Shown here piece by piece: positions 39,893 through 48,435 of a DNA stretch of 64,000 nucleotides. The translations under genes and the position numbers were made by a program. Location: the NCBI GenBank assembly GCA_001704765.1, contig MBFK01000121.1, positions 1 through 64,000 on the forward strand, written 5' to 3'. Positions within the stretch are counted from its first letter, which is position 1. The number at the start of each line of letters is the position of its first letter. The notes beneath the pieces were generated by a model. That model had not been told where the DNA came from and searched no databases. It worked only from the letters and a program-made list of their open reading frames with translations. The stretch is from Sinorhizobium shofinae (GTDB taxonomy: Bacteria; Pseudomonadota; Alphaproteobacteria; Rhizobiales; Rhizobiaceae).

Positions 39893-40051
39893 TCAATGCT
39901 TCTGCGGCTTGCCATCGCCGTCATCGAGCACACGCCATGACGCGCCGTCGAGATCCTCATATTGTCCGCTCTTCAACGCCCAGAGAAAGGCAGCAAGGCC
40001 GAGGCCGCCGAGAAACAGCGCGATCGGGATGAGATAGATGAGCGTGTTCAT
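39893..40051 (-). CDS. fixS: cbb3 oxidase maturation protein FixS/CcoS
   Basis: This 52-residue one-helix protein is the last gene of fixGHIS. It reads MNTLIYLIPIALFLGGLGLA..., then FLWALKSGQYEDLDG, the CcoS hallmark after the helix. CcoS is needed for heme/copper insertion into the cbb3 oxidase. Its ATG overlaps the fixI stop as ATGA. Confidence 0.92.
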   Translation of the reverse strand: MNTLIYLIPIALFLGGLGLAAFLWALKSGQYEDLDGASWRVLDDGDGKPQKH

Positions 40052-42324
40052 CGGGCGCTCCCTGCCGGCTGCAAAAGGGAGGGAAGAGCCGGCGCCTCAA
40101 AGGTCCTCGCAGACGCAAGGCTTCGCAGCCTCAGGGCATTCGCGACAACGATCACCGACGAGGTGGACATCGCGATCGCCGCCACCAGTGGCGTCGCGTA
40201 GCCGAGAATCGCTATTGGGACAGCGATGAGGTTGTAACCGATTGCCAGACCGAAATTCTGTCGGATCAGCCGGCCGGCCCGACGCGAGATCTCGATGGCG
40301 AAGGGAACGGCGGTCAATGGCTGGTGCATGAACACGAAATCCGCCGCCTGGCGTCCGACGTCGGCAGCCGTCGCCGGCGCCATCGAAACATGTGCGGCGC
40401 GAAGTGCCGGCGCATCGTTGATGCCGTCGCCGACCATCAATACCCGATGGCCACCCGCTACAGCGGCGGAGGCCTCAACCTTGCCGCGCGGCGAAAGCTC
40501 GGCCCGCCAGTTTGCAATTCCGAGCCTGCGGCCAGTCTCCGCCACGACCGATTCGCGGTCGCCGGAAAGAATGCCGGTCGCAAGCCCCAGCTTGTCCAGC
40601 GCTGCGATGCTCTCGCGTGCAGCGGGGCGCAGGCGATCTTCGAAGCGGAAGCAGGCAAGCTCTTGACCGTCGCGCGAGAGGATCGCTTCGGGTGACCCAC
40701 TCGAAACGCTGCTACCACCACATGCGAAGCTGCGGCTGCCAAGCCGATAAACACCGTCCGTCGTCCTGGCTTCGATGCCCGCGCCCGGAACTTCGCTTAT
40801 GTCGCCCTCCAGATGAGAGTTACGAGCCACGTGGTGCAACGCGACCGCGATCGGATGGCGCGAATGCACGGCGAGTGCCGCGGCAGTCGCCAATGCGTCA
40901 GGCATAATCTCGTTCGCATTGACAAGCCGCGGCTCACCAATCGTCAGCGTCCCTGTCTTGTCGAGTAGCACCGTGTCGATCTCTGCGAGGCGCTCCATGG
41001 CCGAGCCATCCTTGACCATGACCCCTCCCTGGAAGAGCCGCCCGGCGGCAACAACCTGCACAACCGGCACCGCCAGCCCAAGCGCGCAGGGGCAGGTGAT
41101 GATCAGAACGGCAACCGCGACCAGCATGGCATGGCGGACGTCGCCCTCCACCAGCATCCAGCCGATAAAGGTCAAGAGCGCGAGCAGATGAACGGCCGGC
41201 GAGTAATACTGTGCCGCCCGGTCGGCGATGCGGCGGTAGCGGGCCCTGCCCCCTTCGGCAGCCTCCATCAGCCCCATGATCTCGGCGAGAAACGAATCGC
41301 GCGCCGCGGCCGTCGTCTCCAGGGTAAGCGGACCCGTGAGGTTGAGCGTCCCTGCCTGGACGAGATCGCCAGTTCCAACCGTGTGAGGCGCGCTCTCGCC
41401 GTTGACGACGGAACGATCGAGATCGCTGGTGCCCAAAAGCACGCGCCCGTCGACCGGGATTCGCTCGCCGGCAGCGATCATCAGGCGTTCGCCGGGCTTG
41501 ATCTCGTCGACAGCGCGGTACTCGCGCGAGCCATCGGGGTGGACGACCGTCGCGCCGCGTGGCGACAAGCGTGCCAGGCCGCTGATGGCCGACCGTGCCC
41601 GCCCCCGCATCATGTGGTCGAGCGTACGGCCGATCAACAGGAAGAACAGCAAGGTTACGGACGCATCGAACCAGGCATGCTCGCCATGGCCGATCGTTTC
41701 GTAGAGTGACATGCCATAGGACAGCGTCACCGCGAGCGCGATCGGCACATCCATGTTCGTGCGTCCATGGCGAAGCGCGTTCCAGGCCGACTGGTAGAAG
41801 AAGCGGCCGGCATAGACGAGGGTGGGTGCCGCGATCATCGCCGAAATCCAGTGGAAGAGATCGCGGGTCGCCGCATCCGCCCCCGACCAGACGGAGACGG
41901 AGAGCAGCATGATATTGGTAGCCGCGAAACCGGAAACGGCAACGGCGCGGATCAATTGCTTGAGCAGGTCATCGCCTTCGTCCACGCCGGGCGAAGAGAG
42001 ATGCGTTTGGTAGCCGCACGCCACGATCGCGAGGATGAATTCGCAGGGATCGCTGCGGCGACCGCCAACCTCCTCTTTCCAGACGATCGAAACGCGACGC
42101 GACGAGAGATTGACACGGGCGCGCTCGACGTCGGGTCTTGCGCGTAAAGCTCCTTCAATCGCGGCGATGCAGGCGCCGCAGTAGACGCCGGGCACGCTGA
42201 GGTCCGTCTGGCGCAACCCGCCTGCGAGGCTCCGGCTCGCAAGCCAGAGCTCTTCGGAGTTGGGCAGCGCCTGCCCCCCTTCGGCAGCCACCACAGTCTC
42301 GACGCCAGCGGCGCAGCAGCTCAT
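40048..42324 (-). CDS. fixI: Copper-transporting P1B-type ATPase for cbb3 oxidase assembly
   Basis: This 758-residue inner-membrane ATPase moves copper to the periplasm for the oxidase. It has an N-terminal Cys pair (SCCAAG), an HMA-like domain with CGAC at residues 49-52, eight helices, the metal-site CPCALGLAVP at 411-420, the phosphorylation site DKTGTLTIG near 455 and MVGDGINDAPAL near the end. ATG 42324 overlaps the fixH stop by four bases. CopA2/FixI-type enzymes are slow exporters dedicated to cytochrome assembly rather than copper tolerance, which fits the operon. Confidence 0.95.
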   Translation of the reverse strand: MSCCAAGVETVVAAEGGQALPNSEELWLASRSLAGGLRQTDLSVPGVYCGACIAAIEGALRARPDVERARVNLSSRRVSIVWKEEVGGRRSDPCEFILAIVACGYQTHLSSPGVDEGDDLLKQLIRAVAVSGFAATNIMLLSVSVWSGADAATRDLFHWISAMIAAPTLVYAGRFFYQSAWNALRHGRTNMDVPIALAVTLSYGMSLYETIGHGEHAWFDASVTLLFFLLIGRTLDHMMRGRARSAISGLARLSPRGATVVHPDGSREYRAVDEIKPGERLMIAAGERIPVDGRVLLGTSDLDRSVVNGESAPHTVGTGDLVQAGTLNLTGPLTLETTAAARDSFLAEIMGLMEAAEGGRARYRRIADRAAQYYSPAVHLLALLTFIGWMLVEGDVRHAMLVAVAVLIITCPCALGLAVPVVQVVAAGRLFQGGVMVKDGSAMERLAEIDTVLLDKTGTLTIGEPRLVNANEIMPDALATAAALAVHSRHPIAVALHHVARNSHLEGDISEVPGAGIEARTTDGVYRLGSRSFACGGSSVSSGSPEAILSRDGQELACFRFEDRLRPAARESIAALDKLGLATGILSGDRESVVAETGRRLGIANWRAELSPRGKVEASAAVAGGHRVLMVGDGINDAPALRAAHVSMAPATAADVGRQAADFVFMHQPLTAVPFAIEISRRAGRLIRQNFGLAIGYNLIAVPIAILGYATPLVAAIAMSTSSVIVVANALRLRSLASARTFEAPALPSLLQPAGSAR

Positions 42325-42815
42325 TTGCCTTCTCCCGGAGCTATGAAACGGATGGCCTGTCGGTAGACGACAGCTTCCCCCGCCATGGCCGTCACGTCGG
42401 CGATCCATTGGCCGGACTTGAGCTTTTCCGCAGCAAGGAAAGCGCCCTCGCCTTGGCGATCGAGCTCGATCCGGAGATCCTCATGCTCCTCGACCGGCCG
42501 CTTGAAGACGGCGACGACCCTGTCGATCTGTTTCGCCGGTTCACCGTTGCGAGTGACGATGTAGCGGATGGCGCCCGGTCCGGCCGTCAGCCGGCCCGTG
42601 ATGCCGCTTGCCTTAAAGGCGCGGGTCTCGGCGACCTTGCCGTTGAACTGCTGGCTGGCGATATAAGTGTTCTCGACGACGAGACCGCTCCAGCTTCGGC
42701 TGGCATTCCAGGCCATGACGAAGTTGACGGAGATGATCGTACCGAAGAACAGGACCATCACCGCCATCATGTGCCAACCGGTGAATTGACGCTGTTTGCT
42801 GCATTGCTCAATCAT
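42321..42815 (-). CDS. fixH: cbb3 oxidase assembly protein FixH
   Basis: This 164-residue protein has one N-terminal helix (about 17-38, FTGWHMMAVMVLFFGTIISV) and a periplasmic beta domain (FixH/CcoH). It helps to assemble the cbb3 subunits. The family motif WNASRSWSGLVVENTYIASQ is clear. ATG 42815 was chosen over the upstream in-frame ATG 42896, which lies inside fixG. Confidence 0.93.
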   Translation of the reverse strand: MIEQCSKQRQFTGWHMMAVMVLFFGTIISVNFVMAWNASRSWSGLVVENTYIASQQFNGKVAETRAFKASGITGRLTAGPGAIRYIVTRNGEPAKQIDRVVAVFKRPVEEHEDLRIELDRQGEGAFLAAEKLKSGQWIADVTAMAGEAVVYRQAIRFIAPGEGK

Positions 42816-42822
42816 GTGCGCC

Positions 42823-44394
42823 TCATCTTGCTGGTGCGGGCCGGTTGAAATTGGCCTGGTACAGGTCCTGCTCGCGGCTCGACGGATCGTCGGCAATCAG
42901 TGTGAAGCCGGCATCCGCCTCGGCGAGTGTTTCCTTGGGCAAGGTCACGAAGACCTTGATCGTTGTGACCTTGTCCGGATCGACGCTGATCGCGAAGCTC
43001 CGGCCATCGCCGGGCGCGTGGCCGGCAATTCGCATCCGCGCCGACGGCATGCCCTCGATGGTAAGCGTGATGGTGCGTTGCTCGGGGATCATGTTGAGCA
43101 GCTTGACCATATAGCCGTTCCGCACCGAACCGTCGGACTCGACGACGTGTTGCGGATTTCGATCGTGCAGCACATTGAGTTCGAGCCGGTCACGAGACAC
43201 GAGGGCGTAGACCAAGCCGAGGCCCATCAGCGCCCAGACGGCAAAATAGAGGAGAACGCGGGTCCGGAAGATGATGCGCCAGTCGAAATGCCTGACCTCG
43301 TTCACGAAGGCGCCGTTCGCGTCGCGCACGCGCCTCGGGTCGATCGTCGCCCCATTGTTGGTCGCAAGTGCCATATTGGCGGCATAGTCGCTGAGCGTCG
43401 CGTAGGAGAGCAGCCCGCGCTCGCGGCCGAGCTTGTCCATCACGCCGTCGCAGGCGTCGATGCAGAGCGCGCAGGTAATGCATTCGAGCTGCTGGCCGTC
43501 GCGTATGTCGATGCCCATCGGACAGACCGCGACGCAGGCATTGCAATCGACACAATCGCCGACGATTTCACCCGCTGCCGCCGCCTTCTTGGCGTGGCGC
43601 GAGCGCGGTTCGCCACGCCAGTCGTTATAGGTGACGACGAGCGAATTCTCGTCCAGCATGGTCGCCTGGATGCGCGGCCAAGGGCACATGTAGGTGCAGA
43701 CCTGTTCGCGCATCAGCCCACCGAAGACGTAGGTGGTGGCCGTGAGGATCGCCACGGTGAAATAGGCGACGGGCGGCGCATCGAGGGTGACGAAACTCTT
43801 GAGCAGCGACGGAGCGTCGGCGAAATAGAAGATCCAGGCGCCCCCGGTCGCCACGCCGATGACGAGCCAGATCGAATGCTTGGCAAGGCGCTTGCCGATC
43901 TTGTCGAGCGTCCACGGCCCGGCATCGAGGCGCATTCGGGCGTTTCGGTCGCCTTCGATGAAACGCTCGATCACCAGGAAGAGATCGACCCACACGGTCT
44001 GCGGACAAGCATAGCCGCACCAGGCGCGGCCCACGGCCGAAGTCACAAGGAAAAGGCCGAAGCCCGCCATGACCAGGAGCCCGGCGACGAAGAAGAACTC
44101 CTGCGGCCAGATCTCGATGAAGAAGAAATAGAAGCGCCGTGCCGCGAGATCGACAAGGACGGCCTGATCCGGCGCATGGGCGCCTCGATCCCAGCGGATC
44201 CACGGCGTCAGATAGTAGATGCCGAGCGTCACCAGCATGACAAGCCACTTGAAGCGGCGATAGCGTCCCTCGGCCCGCTTCGGAAAGATCTTCCTGCGCT
44301 TCTCGTAGAGGGGCTTACGAATGCGCGCGGCATTGACAGGCTCGGCTTCCAGCCTTTCGATCGACTGAGCTTTGGCGAGGGATTGGGGCTGCAT
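42823..44394 (-). CDS. fixG: FixG/CcoG membrane iron-sulfur protein of cbb3 assembly
   Basis: This 523-residue membrane protein has five helices or so and two 4Fe-4S clusters: CVDCNACVAVCP at about 281-292 and CITCALCIDAC at about 305-315. Extra Cys pairs lie in AWCGYACPQTVW and CTYMCPWPRIQ. A C-terminal immunoglobulin-like periplasmic domain follows. CcoG reduces copper(II) for delivery to the oxidase. The gene is the first of fixGHIS, with a FixK/FNR-type box 63-76 bases upstream. Confidence 0.95.
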   Translation of the reverse strand: MQPQSLAKAQSIERLEAEPVNAARIRKPLYEKRRKIFPKRAEGRYRRFKWLVMLVTLGIYYLTPWIRWDRGAHAPDQAVLVDLAARRFYFFFIEIWPQEFFFVAGLLVMAGFGLFLVTSAVGRAWCGYACPQTVWVDLFLVIERFIEGDRNARMRLDAGPWTLDKIGKRLAKHSIWLVIGVATGGAWIFYFADAPSLLKSFVTLDAPPVAYFTVAILTATTYVFGGLMREQVCTYMCPWPRIQATMLDENSLVVTYNDWRGEPRSRHAKKAAAAGEIVGDCVDCNACVAVCPMGIDIRDGQQLECITCALCIDACDGVMDKLGRERGLLSYATLSDYAANMALATNNGATIDPRRVRDANGAFVNEVRHFDWRIIFRTRVLLYFAVWALMGLGLVYALVSRDRLELNVLHDRNPQHVVESDGSVRNGYMVKLLNMIPEQRTITLTIEGMPSARMRIAGHAPGDGRSFAISVDPDKVTTIKVFVTLPKETLAEADAGFTLIADDPSSREQDLYQANFNRPAPAR

Positions 44395-44456
44395 CGATGG
44401 AATCCGGACTATTTCATTCTTGCCCCTGTCATTGCCGATTCCGCCGGCCTCAAGCC

Positions 44457-44470
44457 TTGATCTGCGTCAA
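44457..44470 (-). promoter_or_regulatory. FixK/FNR box before fixG
   Basis: ttgat-ctgc-gtcaa matches TTGAT-N4-ATCAA at nine of ten positions. Its centre is about 70 bases upstream of the fixG start, right for activation at about -41.5 of a promoter. Confidence 0.85.
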
Positions 44471-44625
44471 GTCTGCGGCCGAATGCGAACGGTGCGTCGA
44501 AAAGTCCATGGCGCAATCCTCGGCGACAACCAGCTCCTTTCGGCCCACTTCTCGTTGTAGGATGGCTGTCAGGTCGCCGCCGAACGGCGCATCACGACAG
44601 GGCCGTCAGGTCGAGGAGCCCGGGC

Positions 44626-45444
44626 ATGCAGATACCGACACCGCCCAGACTTGCGCAAAGCACGGGCATCTACCGAGAGCGCCCCGCGACCGGCGGGCTC
44701 GCCGCCCATCTCAAATGCCTGTGGCTGCATCAACTGCCCGACGGCGAGGCTCCGCATATTGCCGTGGTGCCGGACGGCTGCGCCGACATTATCTGGACGT
44801 CCGACGGCCTGGCAGTGGTCGGGCCGGACCGAGTCGCCGCCTTTCCGCAGCTCGCGCCGGGGGAAACCATCTTCGGTGCCCGCTTCCGGATTGGCGCAGC
44901 TGCGGCCTGGCTGCGCACGCCGCTTAGCGAGTTCACCGGCCAGACCGTGCCGCTCGATCTCCTCTGGGGGCGAGTGGCCGGTGAGATAGATGCGCGGATG
45001 GGGTTAGCGCGTGACGATTCCGAGCGGCTCGCGGTTTTCGCAAGCGCATTGAGTGGCCGGCTGTCGACGGTGCAAACCACACCACCGAACGTTGTTTCGT
45101 TGGTGAAGCATCTCCACGAACATCGCCCGACTGCGACCGATCCGATCCGAGCCGTGGCGCGAACCACCGGCCTCAGCGAGCGAAGCCTCCGTCGTCTCTG
45201 TCTCGAGCATTTCGGTTATGGCGCCAAGACGCTCGACCGTATCCTTCGCCTGCAACGCTTCCTGGCCGCCTGCCGCGGCCGGCCACGGGACAAATTGGCA
45301 ATCCTTGCGTTCGATGCGGGCTATGCTGACCAAGCGCACCTTGCCCGGGAAGCGAGGGAACTCACGTCGCTGACGCCCCGCGAAATCCTGCGGCAACTCG
45401 CTGCAGGCGCGACACAATCTGAGAAGACCGAAACAGCGAGTTAG
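44626..45444 (+). CDS. AraC-family transcriptional regulator
   Basis: This 272-residue protein has an N-terminal effector-like domain (about 1-120; HIAVVPDGCADIIW is typical of the DUF6597 type) and a C-terminal AraC DNA-binding part with two helix-turn-helices (IRAVARTTGLSERSLRRLCL and LAILAFDAGYADQAHLAREA). It is divergent from fixG and upstream of the SRPBCC-VOC gene, which starts 73 bases later on the same strand, so it could control that gene. Confidence 0.88.
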   Translation: MQIPTPPRLAQSTGIYRERPATGGLAAHLKCLWLHQLPDGEAPHIAVVPDGCADIIWTSDGLAVVGPDRVAAFPQLAPGETIFGARFRIGAAAAWLRTPLSEFTGQTVPLDLLWGRVAGEIDARMGLARDDSERLAVFASALSGRLSTVQTTPPNVVSLVKHLHEHRPTATDPIRAVARTTGLSERSLRRLCLEHFGYGAKTLDRILRLQRFLAACRGRPRDKLAILAFDAGYADQAHLAREARELTSLTPREILRQLAAGATQSEKTETAS

Positions 45445-45517
45445 GCAGGAGATTGGCCGTTTCATTCAAGACCATTGCGCAATGGATTGCTATCAAAGCT
45501 TTGAAACGGAGATACGC

Positions 45518-46297
45518 ATGACCACGATGGCCGCCAGAATCCTCCATATCTCGATCGAGCGAGACTGGCGCGAAGTCTACGCCTTCATGGCCGATCACGA
45601 GAAAATGCCGCTTTGGGCCTCCGGGCTCTCCTCGGGGCTCGAGCGTGACGGCGACGAATGGATCGCGCCAGGCCCGCTCGGCAATGCCCGCGTCCGCTTC
45701 GCTCCCGACAATGCACTCGGCGTCGTAGACCATCTCGTGACGCTCGAGAACGGCGCGAAGGTCCATAACGCGCTCCGGGTCGTGCCAAATGGCGACGGCG
45801 CAGAAGTGATGTTTACTCTGCTGAAACAGACCGACATGAGCGACGAGCAATTCGCGGCCGACGCCGCCTGGGTGGAAAAGGATCTCGCCGCCTTGAAGAC
45901 CATTCTGGAAACAGGCGACGAGAAACAAAAGACGGGAGAGGACATGGCCATGACCGGTAACGACCGACGCATCGACTATATCGAATTCAACGTTGCCGAC
46001 ATCGCAGCGAGCACAGCCTTCTACGGCAGCGCTTTCGGCTGGACATTTACGGATTACGGTCCCGAATATTGCGAGTTCGCGGACGGTCGGCTGACCGGCG
46101 GCTTCACGACGCTCGGGTCGGTCCGCAGCGGAGGGCCGCTCGTCATCATCTATGCCGATGACCTGGAGGGCGCGCTAGCCCGTGTCGAGGGCGCCGGCGG
46201 CAAGATCCTCAAACCGATCTTTGCCTTCCCCGGCGGCCGGCGCTTTCACTTTGCCGATCCGGATGGTTACGAGTTGGCGGTCTGGTCCAAGCAATAG
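45518..46297 (+). CDS. SRPBCC domain fused to a VOC (glyoxalase-like) domain
   Basis: The first 130 or so residues form an SRPBCC/START-like small-molecule-binding fold (WREVYAFMADHEKMPLWASG, MFTLLKQTDMSDEQFAADAA). After a short linker with an internal ATG and a ribosome-binding-like gggagagg, residues about 140-259 form a VOC domain (YIEFNVADIAASTAFYGSAF, FHFADPDGYELAVWSKQ with the metal-site Glu). These are usually two genes; here the frame runs through without a stop, so a fusion is read. The VOC part could also be made alone from the internal start near 45944. ATG 45518 follows cggag. Function unknown. Confidence 0.85.
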   Translation: MTTMAARILHISIERDWREVYAFMADHEKMPLWASGLSSGLERDGDEWIAPGPLGNARVRFAPDNALGVVDHLVTLENGAKVHNALRVVPNGDGAEVMFTLLKQTDMSDEQFAADAAWVEKDLAALKTILETGDEKQKTGEDMAMTGNDRRIDYIEFNVADIAASTAFYGSAFGWTFTDYGPEYCEFADGRLTGGFTTLGSVRSGGPLVIIYADDLEGALARVEGAGGKILKPIFAFPGGRRFHFADPDGYELAVWSKQ

Positions 46298-46344
46298 TGG
46301 AAGGTTCAAACTTGCAGGCGTGACGGGCGGCAGCGGCGCAGAGA

Positions 46345-46431
46345 TTATTCGCCGAAGCGGATGAAAAGCGCGCTGACAAGGCCGAAGACGACGATGCACT
46401 GCAGGATGAACATGGGCCATTCCTGTGACAT
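46345..46431 (-). CDS. 28-residue single-helix membrane micropeptide
   Basis: A tiny frame with a very strong ribosome binding site (gaggaggagcgag) encodes MSQEWPMFILQCIVVFGLVS and a short end ...FIRFGE. Residues 6-23 form one membrane helix. It lies on the same strand as fixNOQP but beyond the fixP terminator, and convergent to the SRPBCC-VOC gene. Size and location recall small subunits of terminal oxidases such as CcoM or CydX types. I know of no named family for it. Function is an inference from place only. Confidence 0.6.
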   Translation of the reverse strand: MSQEWPMFILQCIVVFGLVSALFIRFGE

Positions 46432-46583
46432 CTCGCTCCTCCTCTCGAGTGACCGCCGCCACAATGGATAAGCTGTAAAAAAAGCTGCGCCGGAAATGCA
46501 GGCGCCCCTCGCGGCACCGCCCTGATGGCAATCGGCCGTCGCAGGCAAAGTTTAGCATCTCCTGTTGAATTGCGCACAGAAAA

Positions 46584-46608
46584 GCCGCGCGCCTTGAAGG
46601 CGCGCGGC
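46584..46608 (-). terminator. Terminator of fixNOQP
   Basis: A ten-base-pair perfect stem (gccgcgcgcc/ggcgcgcggc) with five-base loop, followed on the minus strand by ttttctg, lies 51 bases after the fixP stop. Confidence 0.85.
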
Positions 46609-46658
46609 AAATGCATGAAGCCAAGCTTTGGCTCACAATGCTTCTTCGGACTGCTTTG

Positions 46659-47522
46659 CTACTCGCCGCCGCCAAGCGAGTGGACGAAGACCGCGAGTTG
46701 CTTGACTGCCGTATCGCCTATGCGAGGCAGCCAGGCGGGCATGACGCCGTGCCTCGGCGCTTTCATCTGGTTGACGATCGCCTGCTCGCCCTCCCCGTTT
46801 AACCAGATTGCGTCCGCCAGATTGGGCGCTCCCATCTCGCGATTTCCCTTCGCATCCGCGCCATGGCATGCGGAGCAGTTATCCGCGAATAGCTGTTTTC
46901 CATCCGCAACGAGCGTCGGGCCGGACGACGTGCCACTGAGACTGAGGACATAAGCGGCGGTCTCACGCATGTCCTCAGGCGTCAGCATCTCCGCGAAGGA
47001 CGGCATTTCGGAAACGCGCGTTTCCGCATCACCGCCATGGCGTATGCCATGCGCGATCGTCTGATAGATCTCCTCGGGCTTACCGCCCCAAAGCCACTCG
47101 TCGTCGTTGAGGTTTGGAAAGCCCTTGGCGCCTGCGGCCCCGGAACCGTGGCACTGGGCACAGTTTACCTTGAAGGCCGAAGCACCGCCCGCAACGGCGA
47201 ATTGCTGGAGTTGCGGGTCAGCGATGATCTCGTCGAGCGAACTCGAGGCGATGCGCTCCAGGCTGCCTGCCTGCGCCGCCTTGGCATTGGCAAGCTCCGT
47301 GATGACCTCGGCGCGGCTGGAGAAACCGAGCAGGCCCTTGGTCGCATCCGTAAGCATCGGGATCGCTGGATAGGCGACCGCATAACCGATCCCCCAGAGG
47401 ATCGTGGCGTAGAACGTGTAGACCCACCAGCGCGGCATCGGATTGTTGAGTTCGCGAATGCCATCCCATTCGTGGCCGGTGGTTTCGACGCCGCTGATCT
47501 CGTCGATATGTTTGTCCGCCAT
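46659..47522 (-). CDS. fixP: cbb3 oxidase diheme cytochrome c subunit FixP/CcoP
   Basis: This 287-residue membrane-anchored electron-entry subunit has the family motif WDGIRELNNPMPRWW before the single helix (about 33-52). Two CxxCH heme sites are CAQCH (121-125) and CSACH (216-220), with axial Met residues in SEMPSF and near GVMPAW. It begins three bases after fixQ and is the last oxidase subunit gene. Confidence 0.96.
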   Translation of the reverse strand: MADKHIDEISGVETTGHEWDGIRELNNPMPRWWVYTFYATILWGIGYAVAYPAIPMLTDATKGLLGFSSRAEVITELANAKAAQAGSLERIASSSLDEIIADPQLQQFAVAGGASAFKVNCAQCHGSGAAGAKGFPNLNDDEWLWGGKPEEIYQTIAHGIRHGGDAETRVSEMPSFAEMLTPEDMRETAAYVLSLSGTSSGPTLVADGKQLFADNCSACHGADAKGNREMGAPNLADAIWLNGEGEQAIVNQMKAPRHGVMPAWLPRIGDTAVKQLAVFVHSLGGGE

Positions 47523-47525
47523 GGA

Positions 47526-47678
47526 TCAATCCTCCTTCAGAGGTATGGAAGCGGCCTGGTTGGCGGCCTTCTTGGCGCCAGGCCGGAAGATGAAAGCGAC
47601 GACGCCGAGAAAGAAGAGCGTCATCCCCAGGAGGGCCCAGCTGTCGGCGAAATGGCGCATGGCGGTATAGGTTTCCAT
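47526..47678 (-). CDS. fixQ: cbb3 oxidase small subunit FixQ/CcoQ
   Basis: This 50-residue one-helix subunit stabilises the complex. It starts METYTAMRHFADSW and ends in a short basic/acidic tail; the helix is about 16-32 (LLGMTLFFLGVVAFIF). It is preceded by a gaaggggagct ribosome binding region in the fixO-fixQ gap of 14 bases. Confidence 0.93.
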   Translation of the reverse strand: METYTAMRHFADSWALLGMTLFFLGVVAFIFRPGAKKAANQAASIPLKED

Positions 47679-47692
47679 GTCAGCTCCCCTTC

Positions 47693-48424
47693 TCAGCGAT
47701 AGCCGGTCGTATCGTCATAGGTGGAGAAGTCGACGAGCGTGCCCAGCATCTGCAGATAGGCGACAAGCGCATCCATCTCGGTCAGCTTTTGCGGATCGCC
47801 GTCGAAATCGCCAAGCTTGGCCTTGGGATAGCGCGCCTCGAGGCCGGACGTGTCGGCATTCGGATCGGCCTGCGCTTTGACGTCTGCCAGCGCGTTGTCG
47901 ATCATCTCGTCCGTGTAGGGCACACCGACCGCCCTGTTTGCCTTGAGGCCCATAGCAACGTTCTTTACCTCGAGCGGCGTCTCTTTGAGGAAGGCGTAGC
48001 TCGGCATGATCGATTCCGGTACGACCGAACGGGGCTCGATCATGTGCTGGACGTGCCATTCGTTGGAATAGCGCTCGCCAACGCGGGCGAGATCCGGACC
48101 GGTGCGCTTCGAACCCCACTGGAACGGATGGTCGTACATCGACTCCGCCGCCAGCGAATAATGCCCGTAGCGCTCAACCTCATCGCGGAACGGCCTGATC
48201 ATCTGACTGTGGCAGACATAGCAACCCTCGCGGAGATAGATGTCACGCCCGGCAAGCTCCAGCGGCGAATAGGGCCGCATCCCTTCGACCTTCTCGATCG
48301 TGTTCTCAAGATAGAAGAGCGGCGCGATTTCCACGATCCCGCCGATCGAGACGACGAGCAGAGAACCGACGAGCAGCAGCGTGGCATTGCGTTCAAGTAG
48401 CGAGTGTTTGTCGAGAATGGACAT
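47693..48424 (-). CDS. fixO: cbb3 oxidase monoheme cytochrome c subunit FixO/CcoO
   Basis: This 243-residue subunit has an N-terminal helix (about 15-37) and one CxxCH (CYVCH, 68-72) in [17 protein letters not shown], with the axial Met in SIMPSYAFL. Eleven bases separate it from fixN. It passes electrons from FixP to the catalytic subunit. Confidence 0.96.
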   Translation of the reverse strand: MSILDKHSLLERNATLLLVGSLLVVSIGGIVEIAPLFYLENTIEKVEGMRPYSPLELAGRDIYLREGCYVCHSQMIRPFRDEVERYGHYSLAAESMYDHPFQWGSKRTGPDLARVGERYSNEWHVQHMIEPRSVVPESIMPSYAFLKETPLEVKNVAMGLKANRAVGVPYTDEMIDNALADVKAQADPNADTSGLEARYPKAKLGDFDGDPQKLTEMDALVAYLQMLGTLVDFSTYDDTTGYR

Positions 48425-48435
48425 GGTCTGCCCTC

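Noticed and set aside
42796..44460. 554-codon plus-strand frame opposite fixG
   Set aside because: His/Arg/Asp-rich shadow of fixG, which has two intact iron-sulfur motifs.
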